The notes beneath the pieces are model-generated. The model was not told where the DNA came from and made no database searches. It saw nothing but the letters and a program-made list of their open reading frames with translations. A stretch of DNA of 64,000 bases from an uncultured Algibacter sp. (GTDB lineage Bacteria; Bacteroidota; Bacteroidia; Flavobacteriales; Flavobacteriaceae): assembly GCA_947499935.1 (NCBI GenBank), contig CANMQH010000004.1, positions 1 through 64,000 on the forward strand. The letters run 5' to 3'. Shown here piece after piece: positions 8,819-16,796 of this stretch (position 1 is the stretch's first letter; the number at the start of each line of letters is the position of its first letter). Both the position numbers and the translations under genes were made by a program.

Positions 8819-9445
8819 TTATTTTCCGTTATAGGTATTCATGGTATTGCTCATACCTGCTAGTCCAAAAGATTTTATAAGGTTGTTAGAAACGTCTAAT
8901 CGTTCCTTTAACTTTTCTTTTTCTTCTGTAGACCATGCTCCTAAAACGTAATCTACTTGCCGACCTTTGCTAAAAGCATCACTAATGCCAAAACGAAAGC
9001 GGTTATATTTAGTTGTGTTTAATTTGTCTTGTATATCTTTTAAACCATTATGGCCGCCATCACTACCTTTAGTTTTAACGCGAATACTTCCAAAAGGCAG
9101 GTTTAAATCGTCTGTAATAACTAAAAGGTTATCTAGTGGGATATTTTCTTTATTAAGCCAATACAGTACAGATTTGCCACTTAAATTCATGTATGTGCTA
9201 GGTTTTAGTAGTATAAAGGTTCTTCCTTTTAACTTATATGTAGATATGTCACCAAGTTTTTCCGTTTTAAAAATTAAATCTTCTTGTTTTGCTAAATGAT
9301 CTAAAACCTTAAAACCTATATTATGACGCGTGTTTTCGTACTTTTCTCCAATATTACCTAAACCAACAATCAAAAATTTTTTCATAGGATTTTGTTCTTC
9401 TACAGTGGTCTTGTTTTTTAAAAAATTGAATATATATTTTAGCAT
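8819..9445 (-). CDS. pth: Peptidyl-tRNA hydrolase
   Basis: This enzyme recycles peptidyl-tRNA released from stalled ribosomes. The core starts at MKKFLIVGLGN (residue 21). The catalytic His41 lies in TRHNIGF, and the DDLNLPFGSIRVK and GSDGGHNGLKDI blocks are present. The ATG at 9445 gives a 20-residue hydrophobic N-terminal extension, which I recall in some Flavobacteriaceae annotations; an internal start at 9385 would give the standard length. A terminator separates it from the L25 gene upstream, so it probably has its own promoter. Confidence 0.94.
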   Translation of the reverse strand: MLKYIFNFLKNKTTVEEQNPMKKFLIVGLGNIGEKYENTRHNIGFKVLDHLAKQEDLIFKTEKLGDISTYKLKGRTFILLKPSTYMNLSGKSVLYWLNKENIPLDNLLVITDDLNLPFGSIRVKTKGSDGGHNGLKDIQDKLNTTKYNRFRFGISDAFSKGRQVDYVLGAWSTEEKEKLKERLDVSNNLIKSFGLAGMSNTMNTYNGK

Positions 9446-9460
9446 AAAATTTTATGCAAA

Positions 9461-9506
9461 ATAAAAAAAAGCATTCTAAATCCCAGTATTAATTGGGTTA
9501 GAATGC
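9461..9506 (-). terminator. Rho-independent terminator after the L25 gene
   Basis: A nine-base-pair stem (GCATTCTAA/TTAGAATGC, 9471-9506) with inner CCCA/TGGG pairing is followed on the minus strand by eight T (9463-9470). It ends the prs-L25 transcript before pth. Confidence 0.85.
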
Positions 9507-9537
9507 TTTATAACTTATTTAATAATTAGCGCTATGG

Positions 9538-10170
9538 CTATTCTTTAGCTTCTGCTGCTGGTGCTTCTGCTGCATCAGCGCCTTCTGCTGCTACTTCTTC
9601 TTCATCTTCTTCATCTTCAACAGCTACTCTAGATGTTCTTATTTGACATACTACTGTAGTATCAGAATGTAAAAATGTGTACTTGTCATTTAATAACTCT
9701 GAAACAGCAACTTTATCTCCAATTTTAAGAGGTGTAATGTCTATTTCTATAGAATCTGGTAAATTAACAGGAAGTGCTTTAATACGTAGTTTTCTCAAGT
9801 TTCTTCTTAATACACCACCATTTTTAACCCCTTTGGAGTTTCCTGTTAGGTTAACAGGGATGTTTAATGCAATTTCTTTATCTTCAAATAACTGATAGAA
9901 ATCTACATGTAAAATTCTGTCTGTTACCGGGTGAAATTGAATGTCTTGAAGTACTGCATTTAAAGTTTCTCCGTTATCTAAAGCAATCACAACTGTATGC
10001 GCATTAGGTGTGTATACAAGTTTTGAGAATGCTATTTCGGGTGCTGCGAAATGAACTGGCTTATCTCCTCCGTATAATACGCAAGGAACCTGACCAGCAT
10101 TACGTAAGGCTTTTGTTGCTTTTTTGCCTACGCTTTCTCTTTGAGATCCGTTGATTGTAATTGATTTCAT
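9538..10170 (-). CDS. rplY: 50S ribosomal protein L25/general stress protein Ctc
   Basis: The 210-residue protein binds 5S rRNA. The N-terminal L25 domain begins [23 protein letters not shown]5/Ctc-type beta-barrel domain follows ([20 protein letters not shown]), with a low-complexity Glu/Ala tail of about 25 residues. That is the long CTC form, not the short E. coli form. It lies 74 bp behind prs in the same direction, an arrangement common in Bacteroidota, and the two are probably co-transcribed. Some databases use the symbol ctc. Confidence 0.95.
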   Translation of the reverse strand: MKSITINGSQRESVGKKATKALRNAGQVPCVLYGGDKPVHFAAPEIAFSKLVYTPNAHTVVIALDNGETLNAVLQDIQFHPVTDRILHVDFYQLFEDKEIALNIPVNLTGNSKGVKNGGVLRRNLRKLRIKALPVNLPDSIEIDITPLKIGDKVAVSELLNDKYTFLHSDTTVVCQIRTSRVAVEDEEDEEEVAAEGADAAEAPAAEAKE

Positions 10171-10244
10171 TTAAATTTATTTATTATTGATTATTACTAT
10201 TTATTTTAAGGCCACTGTTTCCTTTTAAAAATGGAAGCATGGCT

Positions 10245-11186
10245 TTACATTACAAATTTTGAACTTATTGATTGGTTATTATGTACTTTATCCATAACCT
10301 GAGCAAATAAATTAGCACAACTTAATACTTTAATTTTATTGCTTAATGGTTTTACGGGTATAGAATCGGTAACAATTAATTCTTCTAATTTAGAATTTTC
10401 GAGTTTATTGTAAGCATCTCCAGATAAAATGGGATGTGTACAAATGGCTCTAACGCTTAATGCACCACGCTCCATCATTAAATCTGCTGCTTTGGTTAAA
10501 GTTCCTGCAGTATCTACCATATCATCAACCAGAACTACGTTTTTACCTGTAACATCTCCAATTAATTCCATGTGCGAAATAACATTAGCTTTAGCACGCT
10601 GTTTATAGCAAATTACCACATCGCTCTGCAATGCCTTAGAATATGCGTATGCTCTTTTAGAACCTCCCATATCTGGTGAGGCTATGGTTAAATTATCTAG
10701 GTTTAAACTTTTTAAATATGGTAAAAATATTGTGGATGCGAATAAATGATCTACGGGTTTTTCAAAAAAGCCTTGAATTTGATCAGCATGTAAATCCATG
10801 GTAATTATTCTAGTCGCTCCAGCGGCTTCAAGCATTTTTGCAACCAATTTTGCTGCAATAGGGACTCTTGGCTTGTCTTTTCGGTCTTGCCTAGCCCAAC
10901 CAAAATAAGGTAATACTGCTGTAATATGTCTTGCAGATGCGCGTTTAGCTGCATCAATCATTAACAACATTTCCATCAAATTTTCTGGTCCAGGATTGGT
11001 AGATCCAATGATAAAAATTCGTGTTCCTCTTATAGATTCTTCATAGGATGGCTGAAATTCGCCATCACTATATGTGGATGTAATAACGTTTCCTAAATCT
11101 GTGCCAAAAGCTTTAGCAATTTTTTCACCAAGAACTTTACTTTGTGTACATGCAAAAATTTTAGCTTCGGTAATAACAATTGGCAT
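10245..11186 (-). CDS. prs: Ribose-phosphate pyrophosphokinase
   Basis: Prs makes PRPP from ribose-5-phosphate and ATP for nucleotide, His and Trp synthesis. Visible motifs are the ATP-binding FGWARQDRKDKPRVPI region, the divalent-cation loop DLHADQIQGFF, and the PRPP-binding loop VVLVDDMVDTAGT. The length of 313 residues is typical. The gene is the first of the prs-L25 unit and has a TAAATTTG -7 box about 54 nt upstream of its ATG. Confidence 0.97.
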   Translation of the reverse strand: MPIVITEAKIFACTQSKVLGEKIAKAFGTDLGNVITSTYSDGEFQPSYEESIRGTRIFIIGSTNPGPENLMEMLLMIDAAKRASARHITAVLPYFGWARQDRKDKPRVPIAAKLVAKMLEAAGATRIITMDLHADQIQGFFEKPVDHLFASTIFLPYLKSLNLDNLTIASPDMGGSKRAYAYSKALQSDVVICYKQRAKANVISHMELIGDVTGKNVVLVDDMVDTAGTLTKAADLMMERGALSVRAICTHPILSGDAYNKLENSKLEELIVTDSIPVKPLSNKIKVLSCANLFAQVMDKVHNNQSISSKFVM

Positions 11187-11239
11187 AGTTAACTAGTTGT
11201 TTATGAGTGTTAAAACTCTACATTGTTTTTAGAGAGGTG

Positions 11240-11247
11240 CAAATTTA
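11240..11247 (-). promoter_or_regulatory. Probable -7 element of prs
   Basis: Read on the minus strand this is TAAATTTG, a full match to the Bacteroidota TAnnTTTG element. Its 54-nt distance to the prs ATG leaves room for a leader. Confidence 0.45.
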
Positions 11248-11312
11248 TGCATTTATTTTTACCTAAAAAGTATATTGACCAGTATTTTTATGCTAAATAT
11301 CAAAAAAAACTA

Positions 11313-11320
11313 TATTTTTG
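11313..11320 (+). promoter_or_regulatory. Probable -7 element of tRNA-Leu
   Basis: TATTTTTG fits TAnnTTTG and ends 11 nt before the first base of the tRNA, where a start site is expected. Confidence 0.45.
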
Positions 11321-11331
11321 CGGTCTATACT

Positions 11332-11413
11332 GCTCAAGTGGCGGAATTGGTAGACGCGCTGGATTCAAAATCCAGTTCTTTCGAGAGTGTGGGTTCGATT
11401 CCCACCTTGAGTA
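11332..11413 (+). tRNA. tRNA-Leu (anticodon CAA)
   Basis: The cloverleaf can be drawn by eye. The acceptor GCTCAAG pairs with CTTGAGT. The D arm contains GGAATTGGTAGACGC. The anticodon stem CTGGA/TCCAG frames TTCAAAA, giving CAA at 11367-11369. A class II variable arm (GTTCTTTCGAGAGT region) and the T arm GTGGG/TTCGATT/CCCAC follow. The discriminator base is A. The next bases are CA then AAA, so a full CCA is not encoded and must be added after transcription. A strong terminator follows at once. Confidence 0.97.
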
Positions 11414-11417
11414 CAAA

Positions 11418-11458
11418 ACCTCTAATAAATTTTTATTTATTAGAGGTTTTTATTTTTT
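11418..11458 (+). terminator. Rho-independent terminator of tRNA-Leu
   Basis: A 12-bp perfect stem ACCTCTAATAAA/TTTATTAGAGGT (11418-11447) is followed by a run of T interrupted by one A. Confidence 0.9.
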
Positions 11459-11549
11459 TCAATTTGATTAGTAAAGATCTATTTGAATGATTTAAATACG
11501 ATTATCTGTAATTTAACTTCCCAAAACGTCTAAATAGCATCAATAATAA

Positions 11550-12251
11550 TTATTGTTTTGCCTTAGATTTAGATTTTCCTTTTTTTCTAGATTTATTAAT
11601 CGAATCTCTCTTTTTTACAAGTAATTTTTTAGCTTTTAATTTAGCTCTGTTTATAGAATCGATTCTTTTTTTAGAAATTCTTTCTCTTTTTATTTGTGCT
11701 TTTTGTGTAGAATCTTTTCTTTTTAAAATGCGTTGTAAAAAGCTTTTAGGTTTTTCTTTATAGGTTGTATTGTTTTTATAGTAAACCGTATCTTTTGTTG
11801 TATAATTAATCCATTTCCCTGATTTGAAATTATTTCTGTAAGTGCCTTTCACCTTCATTTTTCCTTGGGCATCATAAATAAAATAATCACCATTTTTTAA
11901 ACCTTTATTCCAATGGATAAGTGAGTCTAAATTACCGTTTTCGCTCCAGTATTTCCATTCGCCATCCTTAAGCCCATAATTAAAAAAGCCTTGTGCAGCT
12001 ATTTGGTTAGAACGAAAAAATTTTGAAAAAGACTCGTGCAAAACATTACCACTGGCATTAGCTCTAGATTTATGTATTTTACCAGACTTAAACCAATAAT
12101 ATGTTTTGTATTGATTAAAACTACTAAGTTTTTTTAAAGATACATAGCACTCAATATCAAAACCATTGTCCCGAATAGTTCTCTTTTGAATATCCGATAT
12201 AAAAGAAAAACACAGGCAGGCAGCCAATAAAAAAAGGATTGATTTTTTCAA
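11550..12251 (-). CDS. Secreted MORN/YwqK-type repeat protein
   Basis: The 233-residue protein has an N-terminal signal peptide (hydrophobic core ILFLLAACLCFSF). Residues ~80-160 carry three or four MORN-like units (FNYGLKDGEWKYWSENGNL, NKGLKNGDYFIYDAQGK, NNFKSGKWINY). The last 70 residues are extremely basic (Lys/Arg/Ser). MORN/YwqK proteins are abundant in Bacteroidota and are often named as YwqK-family antitoxins, but no toxin partner is next to it and I would not assign that role. The only start that keeps the signal peptide is a TTG at 12251. Confidence 0.7.
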   Translation of the reverse strand: MKKSILFLLAACLCFSFISDIQKRTIRDNGFDIECYVSLKKLSSFNQYKTYYWFKSGKIHKSRANASGNVLHESFSKFFRSNQIAAQGFFNYGLKDGEWKYWSENGNLDSLIHWNKGLKNGDYFIYDAQGKMKVKGTYRNNFKSGKWINYTTKDTVYYKNNTTYKEKPKSFLQRILKRKDSTQKAQIKRERISKKRIDSINRAKLKAKKLLVKKRDSINKSRKKGKSKSKAKQ

Positions 12252-12411
12252 GAGTAATTGTATTAAATAAATTAAAATCCAAATTTAGGAAAAACAAAAT
12301 TAATCATATTCTGACTAACATGAATAAGGTTTTACATTACTAAAAATAAGGTTTTTGTTTCTTAATGATTATGGTCTACAGGTACTTAGTCCATCTCTTG
12401 TTTAATATTAC

Positions 12412-13458
12412 TTAGTAAAATTCTAATTTTTCATGCACCTTATCTATTTCTTTATCAATGTAGGCTTGTGCATAGTGTACATACCTATTAAAAGAGCTGC
12501 TGGCATAACTATGACCGCTTATTTTACGTACTAAATGCTCTGGCATACCTAAAATAAGGAGTGTAGTTATTGCGGTTCTTCGCATCATATGAGAACTCAT
12601 TTTATCACAAAAGCGCAATTGATTAACTCCAGTATTTTTGTTAACAATTTTAGTATTGCCTTGCCTTTCTCTAGTCATTTGTATTGGGTTTACAAACCCC
12701 GCTTTTTCGCCAATTAATTTTAAACTTCTATTGAAAATAAATAAGCTTATAGACCTAAATACATAAGCTCTAGCAGACTTAGATTTATGTTTTTTAAATA
12801 TTTCTACTGCATATTGCGGAAGTTTAATAAAACTGTAGGTTTTTGTTTTTTGAGATTTTATTTTTAGGTACCAATCGTTTTCTTGCTCCTCAAAATTTTT
12901 ATTGGTTAAACCAAAGATATCAGAAAACCGTAAGCCCGTGGTGCAACCAAACACAAATATATCTTTAATCCTTTTTATTGCAGGTGTTAAGCTATCTTCA
13001 AAATCTTTATCGTGTATTAAAAATTTTAGCTGTTCTGGAGATAATACAAGAATATCTACCTCTTCTTTTCTCACATAAAATAAACGTTGAAAATCACCTG
13101 TATGAAGGTCTTTATCGTATTTTAAATAATTAAAAAATGTACGAATTATCTTTATGTTAGCACCCACATAATTATCATAGCATCCATTTTTATATAAATA
13201 ATCGGTGTACTTTTTATAGAATTTTTTCCAATAATTCTTTTCAGAAAGGAGCTCCCTTTTATTTAATTTAGAGGCATCGCAAATACGTAATTCAAAATTT
13301 GTATTTAGACTAAATTTTTGTAAATTATTTAATGCATACCTATAATTGTTAATGGAACTTTTTGTAATACGTTCTCCGTTTTTTTTGAGACGTTTTCCTG
13401 TTTCACTTTCACGAATAAACAGTTGGAATAAAGGTATGATTTCGGTGGTTTTCTTCAT
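12412..13458 (-). CDS. Tyrosine recombinase / integrase
   Basis: The 348-residue recombinase has a phage-integrase SAM-like DNA-binding domain (about 35-115) and a catalytic domain with Arg177 (TTGLRFSD), a beta-hairpin Lys near 203, His290-xx-Arg293 (HMMRR), His316 (SGHSYAS) and nucleophile Tyr326 (FNRYVHYA). All catalytic residues are present, so it should be active. The family moves integrative elements or flips invertible segments in Bacteroidota. It stands beside a decayed RAYT and about 1 kb from tRNA-Leu, with no excisionase, relaxase or phage genes, so its substrate is unknown. Confidence 0.9.
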   Translation of the reverse strand: MKKTTEIIPLFQLFIRESETGKRLKKNGERITKSSINNYRYALNNLQKFSLNTNFELRICDASKLNKRELLSEKNYWKKFYKKYTDYLYKNGCYDNYVGANIKIIRTFFNYLKYDKDLHTGDFQRLFYVRKEEVDILVLSPEQLKFLIHDKDFEDSLTPAIKRIKDIFVFGCTTGLRFSDIFGLTNKNFEEQENDWYLKIKSQKTKTYSFIKLPQYAVEIFKKHKSKSARAYVFRSISLFIFNRSLKLIGEKAGFVNPIQMTRERQGNTKIVNKNTGVNQLRFCDKMSSHMMRRTAITTLLILGMPEHLVRKISGHSYASSSFNRYVHYAQAYIDKEIDKVHEKLEFY

Positions 13459-13537
13459 AGATTATCATTTTTGTTACCATAAACAAAAACGACAAATCTA
13501 ACTGAAATTTTTAATATACTACATTTTAGTGATTTTA

Positions 13538-14111
13538 TTAGTGATAAAACACTATCCAAGTAAATCCCATCTCATCAATCTCTAAAACAGTATGATTGTC
13601 TTGAAAATTTCTAGCACTTGAGTATTTCCAAATCTATAGCATTGGTTACAAAACCTGCTTCTACGGGATTGTTATGTATATAATCTATTTTTTGTTTGAT
13701 TACCTTTTAGCTCCATAACTCGATGGGTTTGTTGTGATGTTGCCAAAATTGATATTTGGCATTATTACTTTTCTTTTTGGTTGCTCGCTCAAAAAACCAT
13801 AGCAAATATTCTTTTCTGCTTTCTTGCGGATTATTTTCTATCGATTCTATTACTTTCTTTGCTGTATAACTTTTAAAATCTCTTAATAAACTTGAAGGAT
13901 CTTCTAATCTAGACCTATAAATTAAATGTACATGACTTGGCATAAAACAATAACAATACAACTCCATACCCTTCTCTTTTCGGCAATAGTTTATACTTTC
14001 TGCTAGTACATTAAAATAGATTTGCCTTGTAAAAACATCTAACCAATTTACTGTAGCAAAAGACACAAAATATAAGCCAGATTTATTATTAAATTTATAA
14101 TTTCTATTCAT
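13538..14111 (-). pseudogene. RAYT broken by a stop and a frameshift
   Basis: Translation from the ATG at 14111 gives a RAYT of the MNRNYKFNNKSGLYFVSF type with HUH motif PSHVHLIY, then stops at TAA (13707-13709). The same frame continues beyond the stop with KIDYIHNNPVEAGFV, which carries the catalytic Tyr (codon 13680-13682). An extra base near 13630 then shifts the frame; the other frame gives WKYSSARNFQDNHTVLEI and ends at 13538. Two independent lesions show the gene is dead, with the Tyr cut off from the HUH domain. An upstream in-frame start at 14162 lies inside the REP leader and is unlikely. Confidence 0.85.
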
Positions 14112-14408
14112 TGTTCTAAAATACAAAAAGCTTTTATCTTGTTTCTTAATCTTAACTGCCAATCTTTAACGCTACTAGCAAAATGCTAGCAGTAGCGACA
14201 CGTGTTATCCTAACGGGGAGAATACTAAAAATACTCTCTTTAATGTTATTAATACTTTCTTGCGTGATGCTAAAGCTAGAGTAGCTTATTCGTGATTTTA
14301 ACTACCACAGAGGTTTTAATACTACATTAGGAACTTCTCTGTTATTTTCCTCATAAACAGCATAACTACTATTTTTCCAATCTCGCTCGTGATATACTAA
14401 TTCTGATG
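14111..14408 (-). repeat. Inverted repeat A, right copy
   Basis: Reverse complement of 1-317 with few substitutions and one ~20-bp deletion near 14130. It spans the last 107 bp of the intact RAYT, the REP hairpin and the leader of the broken RAYT. Together with the left copy it brackets about 13.7 kb in opposite orientation. Confidence 0.9.
14170..14197 (-). repeat. REP-like hairpin A2
   Basis: Same stem and ATTTT loop as A1 when read on the minus strand. It lies between the intact and the broken RAYT. Confidence 0.8.
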
Positions 14409-14856
14409 CTACTGGATTATAATGAATGTAATTTACACGCTGTTCTATTTTTTTATGATTATCTAAAATAACTGGATGAAAGCCATCTTTCCAAACTTTA
14501 TAATTTGCTCCTTTTTTTACTCGTTTTACAGCATAAGCAAATTTTGCCAATAGCCATTCTCTGCGACTTTCTGGATATTCTTTTATCGTTTTTATAAATT
14601 TCTTGGAAGTATGCTTTTTAAAATCTCTAATGATGTCCTGTAATTCGTTATCGTAAGAACTTATTATCATATGAATATGACTACCCATATAAACGTAAGC
14701 GTGTACATTTAAGCCTTTATTTTCTATACAATAGTTTAAAGAATCGTCTAGTATTTTAAAATATATTGGACGTATAAATAAATCTACCCAATCTATTATA
14801 GTGATTGTTACAAATGTAGGTTCTGCACTATCTATTACTTTATACCTCTGCGACAT
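14302..14856 (-). CDS. REP-associated tyrosine transposase (RAYT), intact
   Basis: The 184-residue protein is a Y1/HUH single-strand nuclease of the IS200-like superfamily. His60-Ile-His62 in MGSHIHMII forms the metal site. Tyr143 in VNYIHYNPVASELVYHERDW is the nucleophile, in the RAYT-typical YIHxNPV context. RAYTs bind and cut REP hairpins and are thought to spread them, but are normally single-copy and not flanked by IS ends. This copy is full length with an ATG start. A near-identical 3' end is at 1-107. REP-like hairpins follow on its 3' side (14170-14197) and lie upstream (15137-15164). Confidence 0.92.
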   Translation of the reverse strand: MSQRYKVIDSAEPTFVTITIIDWVDLFIRPIYFKILDDSLNYCIENKGLNVHAYVYMGSHIHMIISSYDNELQDIIRDFKKHTSKKFIKTIKEYPESRREWLLAKFAYAVKRVKKGANYKVWKDGFHPVILDNHKKIEQRVNYIHYNPVASELVYHERDWKNSSYAVYEENNREVPNVVLKPLW

Positions 14857-14949
14857 GGCTTAAAGATAGCTATTGCATTGCAAATGCTAAATTAAATTAG
14901 ACTCGCTTTACAAAAGCGCGCCAGAGTTACGTTATATGCCGCGCGAGTG

Positions 14950-15187
14950 GAATCCTTGATTCCTGCTACGGCTAATGTTTACTGGCAGCAGTAAACTAAC
15001 TAACGCTTTTTACATTATGCAAAAACTCTTATCTTGTTTCTTTATATTACCACTAATTTTGCTATCGCTAACTTATAGTTAGTGACCATAAACTAACTAA
15101 AATAATTTAACCGTATTATTATGTTCTTAATCTTAACGCTACTAACTACAAGTTAGCAGTAGCGACACGTGTTACCCTAGCGGGGGA
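14950..15187 (-). repeat. Inverted repeat B, right copy
   Basis: Reverse complement of 1061-1296, with the GTTTACTG/CAGTAAAC hairpin at 14977-14996, the AAGAGTTTTTG...TGTAAAAAGC box and a REP-like hairpin at 15137-15164. It begins 5 bp after the stop of the gene at 15193 in the direction of transcription. The gap 14857-15192 holds no gene other than this repeat. Confidence 0.85.
15137..15164 (-). repeat. REP-like hairpin B2
   Basis: On the minus strand the stem is CGCTACTGCTAAC with GTTAGTAGCG and a TTGTA loop. The loop equals that of B1, while the two loop-side pairs are different and still complementary. Confidence 0.8.
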
Positions 15188-15192
15188 CATCG

Positions 15193-15609
15193 TTATAAAA
15201 CCTCAAAAGCATTTTTATATAATTTAAATTTTAATCCCGATTTTAAATAATCATCGTTTGTAGTTATGCTTATTATAAAACTAAGAAATGATTTAAAAAT
15301 CCAAAATCTTTTATTATGCTTTGTTTTCTCTTCTCCATATAAATGCCATTCCCATTTTATCTTTGATGCTCTTTTAATTTCAAAATATCTATGTCCTATA
15401 TCGATTCCTTTTGGATTCCATAAAGTTAGCACTCCACCATCAAACTCTAAAATCAAAACCTCTTTTGAATCACCTAATTTTACTGACTTTAATTCAAACA
15501 TGTTACCGTCATATGTCATACCCAAAGACAATCCAAAGAATTTCAGTCTACCATATATTTCTCTTATTTTTTGATTTTTAAAATCCTTAATAAACTTTTC
15601 CATTAGCAT
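15193..15609 (-). CDS. Probable immunity protein for the adjacent Rhs toxin
   Basis: The 138-residue protein has no signal peptide and no domain I recognise. It has an amphipathic N-terminus and aromatic-rich strands (VLTLWNPKGIDIGHRYFEIK, SKIKWEWHLYG). It starts 2 bp after the stop of an Rhs C-terminal toxin gene on the same strand, the standard place for a cognate immunity gene in polymorphic toxin loci. Function is inferred from position only. A second ATG two codons in is an equal choice. Confidence 0.55.
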   Translation of the reverse strand: MLMEKFIKDFKNQKIREIYGRLKFFGLSLGMTYDGNMFELKSVKLGDSKEVLILEFDGGVLTLWNPKGIDIGHRYFEIKRASKIKWEWHLYGEEKTKHNKRFWIFKSFLSFIISITTNDDYLKSGLKFKLYKNAFEVL

Positions 15610-15611
15610 AA

Positions 15612-16796
15612 CTATGGTATTAATTTTACTGCTTCTCCAATTTTAATAGCCCTACTTTCTGTATAAATTTGGACTGCTCCAGAATGACCTCCTTTTATAC
15701 CACCAACATATATTCTTGTACCAGCTGGAATTTCAAAAGTACTTAATTTTGTTGCTGCATTATTATATAATTTCAAATTATTAATTGCAGCATTTGAATT
15801 TGTAATTAGAGGCTTAGTACCTGCTGAGAAAAACCAAGCTCCTCCTTCATTAGCTCCTTCTCCCCAAACCCTATAAACAGTCGTTTTTTCTTTTGTTACG
15901 AAAGAAGTGAATTTCCCACCAGTAAAATTAACAGCTTGTTTTCTAGCAGAACTTGAAGCTAACTGTCCTCCTGAAAAAGCTGGACCTCTAGTTTTAGCAG
16001 CTTTTGCAGGTAATCTACCCGTAGCATATAAAAGACTTGCTTCTCCTAAAGTATGAACTCCTTGTTTTATAAGACCCATTCTTGTCTTATAATCATTTAC
16101 ATGCTCACTTCTATTGGCTATTAAAGCCACTTTCATTTGCGGGTTTTCAAAGGATTCTATTAGGTTATCAAACTCTTGAGCAAGTTCCTTATCATAATAA
16201 CTCATAGTTGCTTTATCATCATAAAGCTGAAGGACTAAACTAGTAAAAGCAAATTGCGATTTTTCATCTACAGTTTTTGCACCATCTTCCATAGTGGAAG
16301 TAGCATGCTTGGTTCCAGCAGATAAGGATTCCATAACAACATCTAGCGACTTCTCATTCGCTTTAATTGTAAAAAGCACTGCTTCTTGGTCAACACCTCT
16401 ATTTCCATGCTTTTCAAGTAATTCAGAAGCTAATTTTTCAGCTTTGACAATGTCATCATCTCCACAATTTCCATCAGGACAGTCACCTAATGGGTCATTA
16501 AATATTATTGGGTTATTTCTAGAAAAAGCATACGGGCTCTCCCAAGCAGTTTTAACAGGGTCTCTTGTTAGCCACCTTCCTATCCTTGGGTCATATGCTC
16601 TAAAGTATGTAGTATAGCTATTCCCTTCCCCCTTAACTTCATCATCTTTCTCCATACCATTAAACCCATATCTATAGTAACTACTTGACCCCGAGCGGTT
16701 TGGGAGCAAGCTTCCAAAGGGATAGTAATCAAAACTCCCGAAATACCAATATATATAAGAACTTAGCGGCTTTTTTTTAGGACTGATAATTACCAT
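15612..16796 (-). CDS. Orphan Rhs C-terminal cassette with toxin domain
   Basis: The 394-residue product keeps only the end of an Rhs core: FDYYPFGSLLPNR, YGFNGMEKDDEVKGEGNSY, YDPRIGRWLTRDPV and NNPIIFNDPLGD, at about residues 23-105. A variable region follows and ends in a compact domain (TVYRVWGEGANEGGAWFF, then EIPAGTRIYVGGI) that is the likely toxin. The arrangement of early YR, WF and late strands is reminiscent of ADP-ribosyltransferase/NADase-type polymorphic toxins, but that is a weak impression. An in-frame stop lies four codons upstream of the ATG, so the YD-repeat shell is lost. This is a displaced tip, not a full Rhs. Confidence 0.75.
   Translation of the reverse strand: MVIISPKKKPLSSYIYWYFGSFDYYPFGSLLPNRSGSSSYYRYGFNGMEKDDEVKGEGNSYTTYFRAYDPRIGRWLTRDPVKTAWESPYAFSRNNPIIFNDPLGDCPDGNCGDDDIVKAEKLASELLEKHGNRGVDQEAVLFTIKANEKSLDVVMESLSAGTKHATSTMEDGAKTVDEKSQFAFTSLVLQLYDDKATMSYYDKELAQEFDNLIESFENPQMKVALIANRSEHVNDYKTRMGLIKQGVHTLGEASLLYATGRLPAKAAKTRGPAFSGGQLASSSARKQAVNFTGGKFTSFVTKEKTTVYRVWGEGANEGGAWFFSAGTKPLITNSNAAINNLKLYNNAATKLSTFEIPAGTRIYVGGIKGGHSGAVQIYTESRAIKIGEAVKLIP

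Noticed and set aside
11223-11490. Small open frames across the tRNA-Leu region
   Set aside because: They read through a complete tRNA and its terminator, so they are not genes.
11550-12251. YwqK antitoxin role for the MORN-repeat protein
   Set aside because: It has an export signal and no adjacent toxin; the name is inherited from distant annotation.
11332-13458. Integration of an element at tRNA-Leu by the nearby tyrosine recombinase
   Set aside because: I found no direct repeat of the tRNA 3' end elsewhere in the window, and a normal terminator and a secreted-protein gene separate the two.
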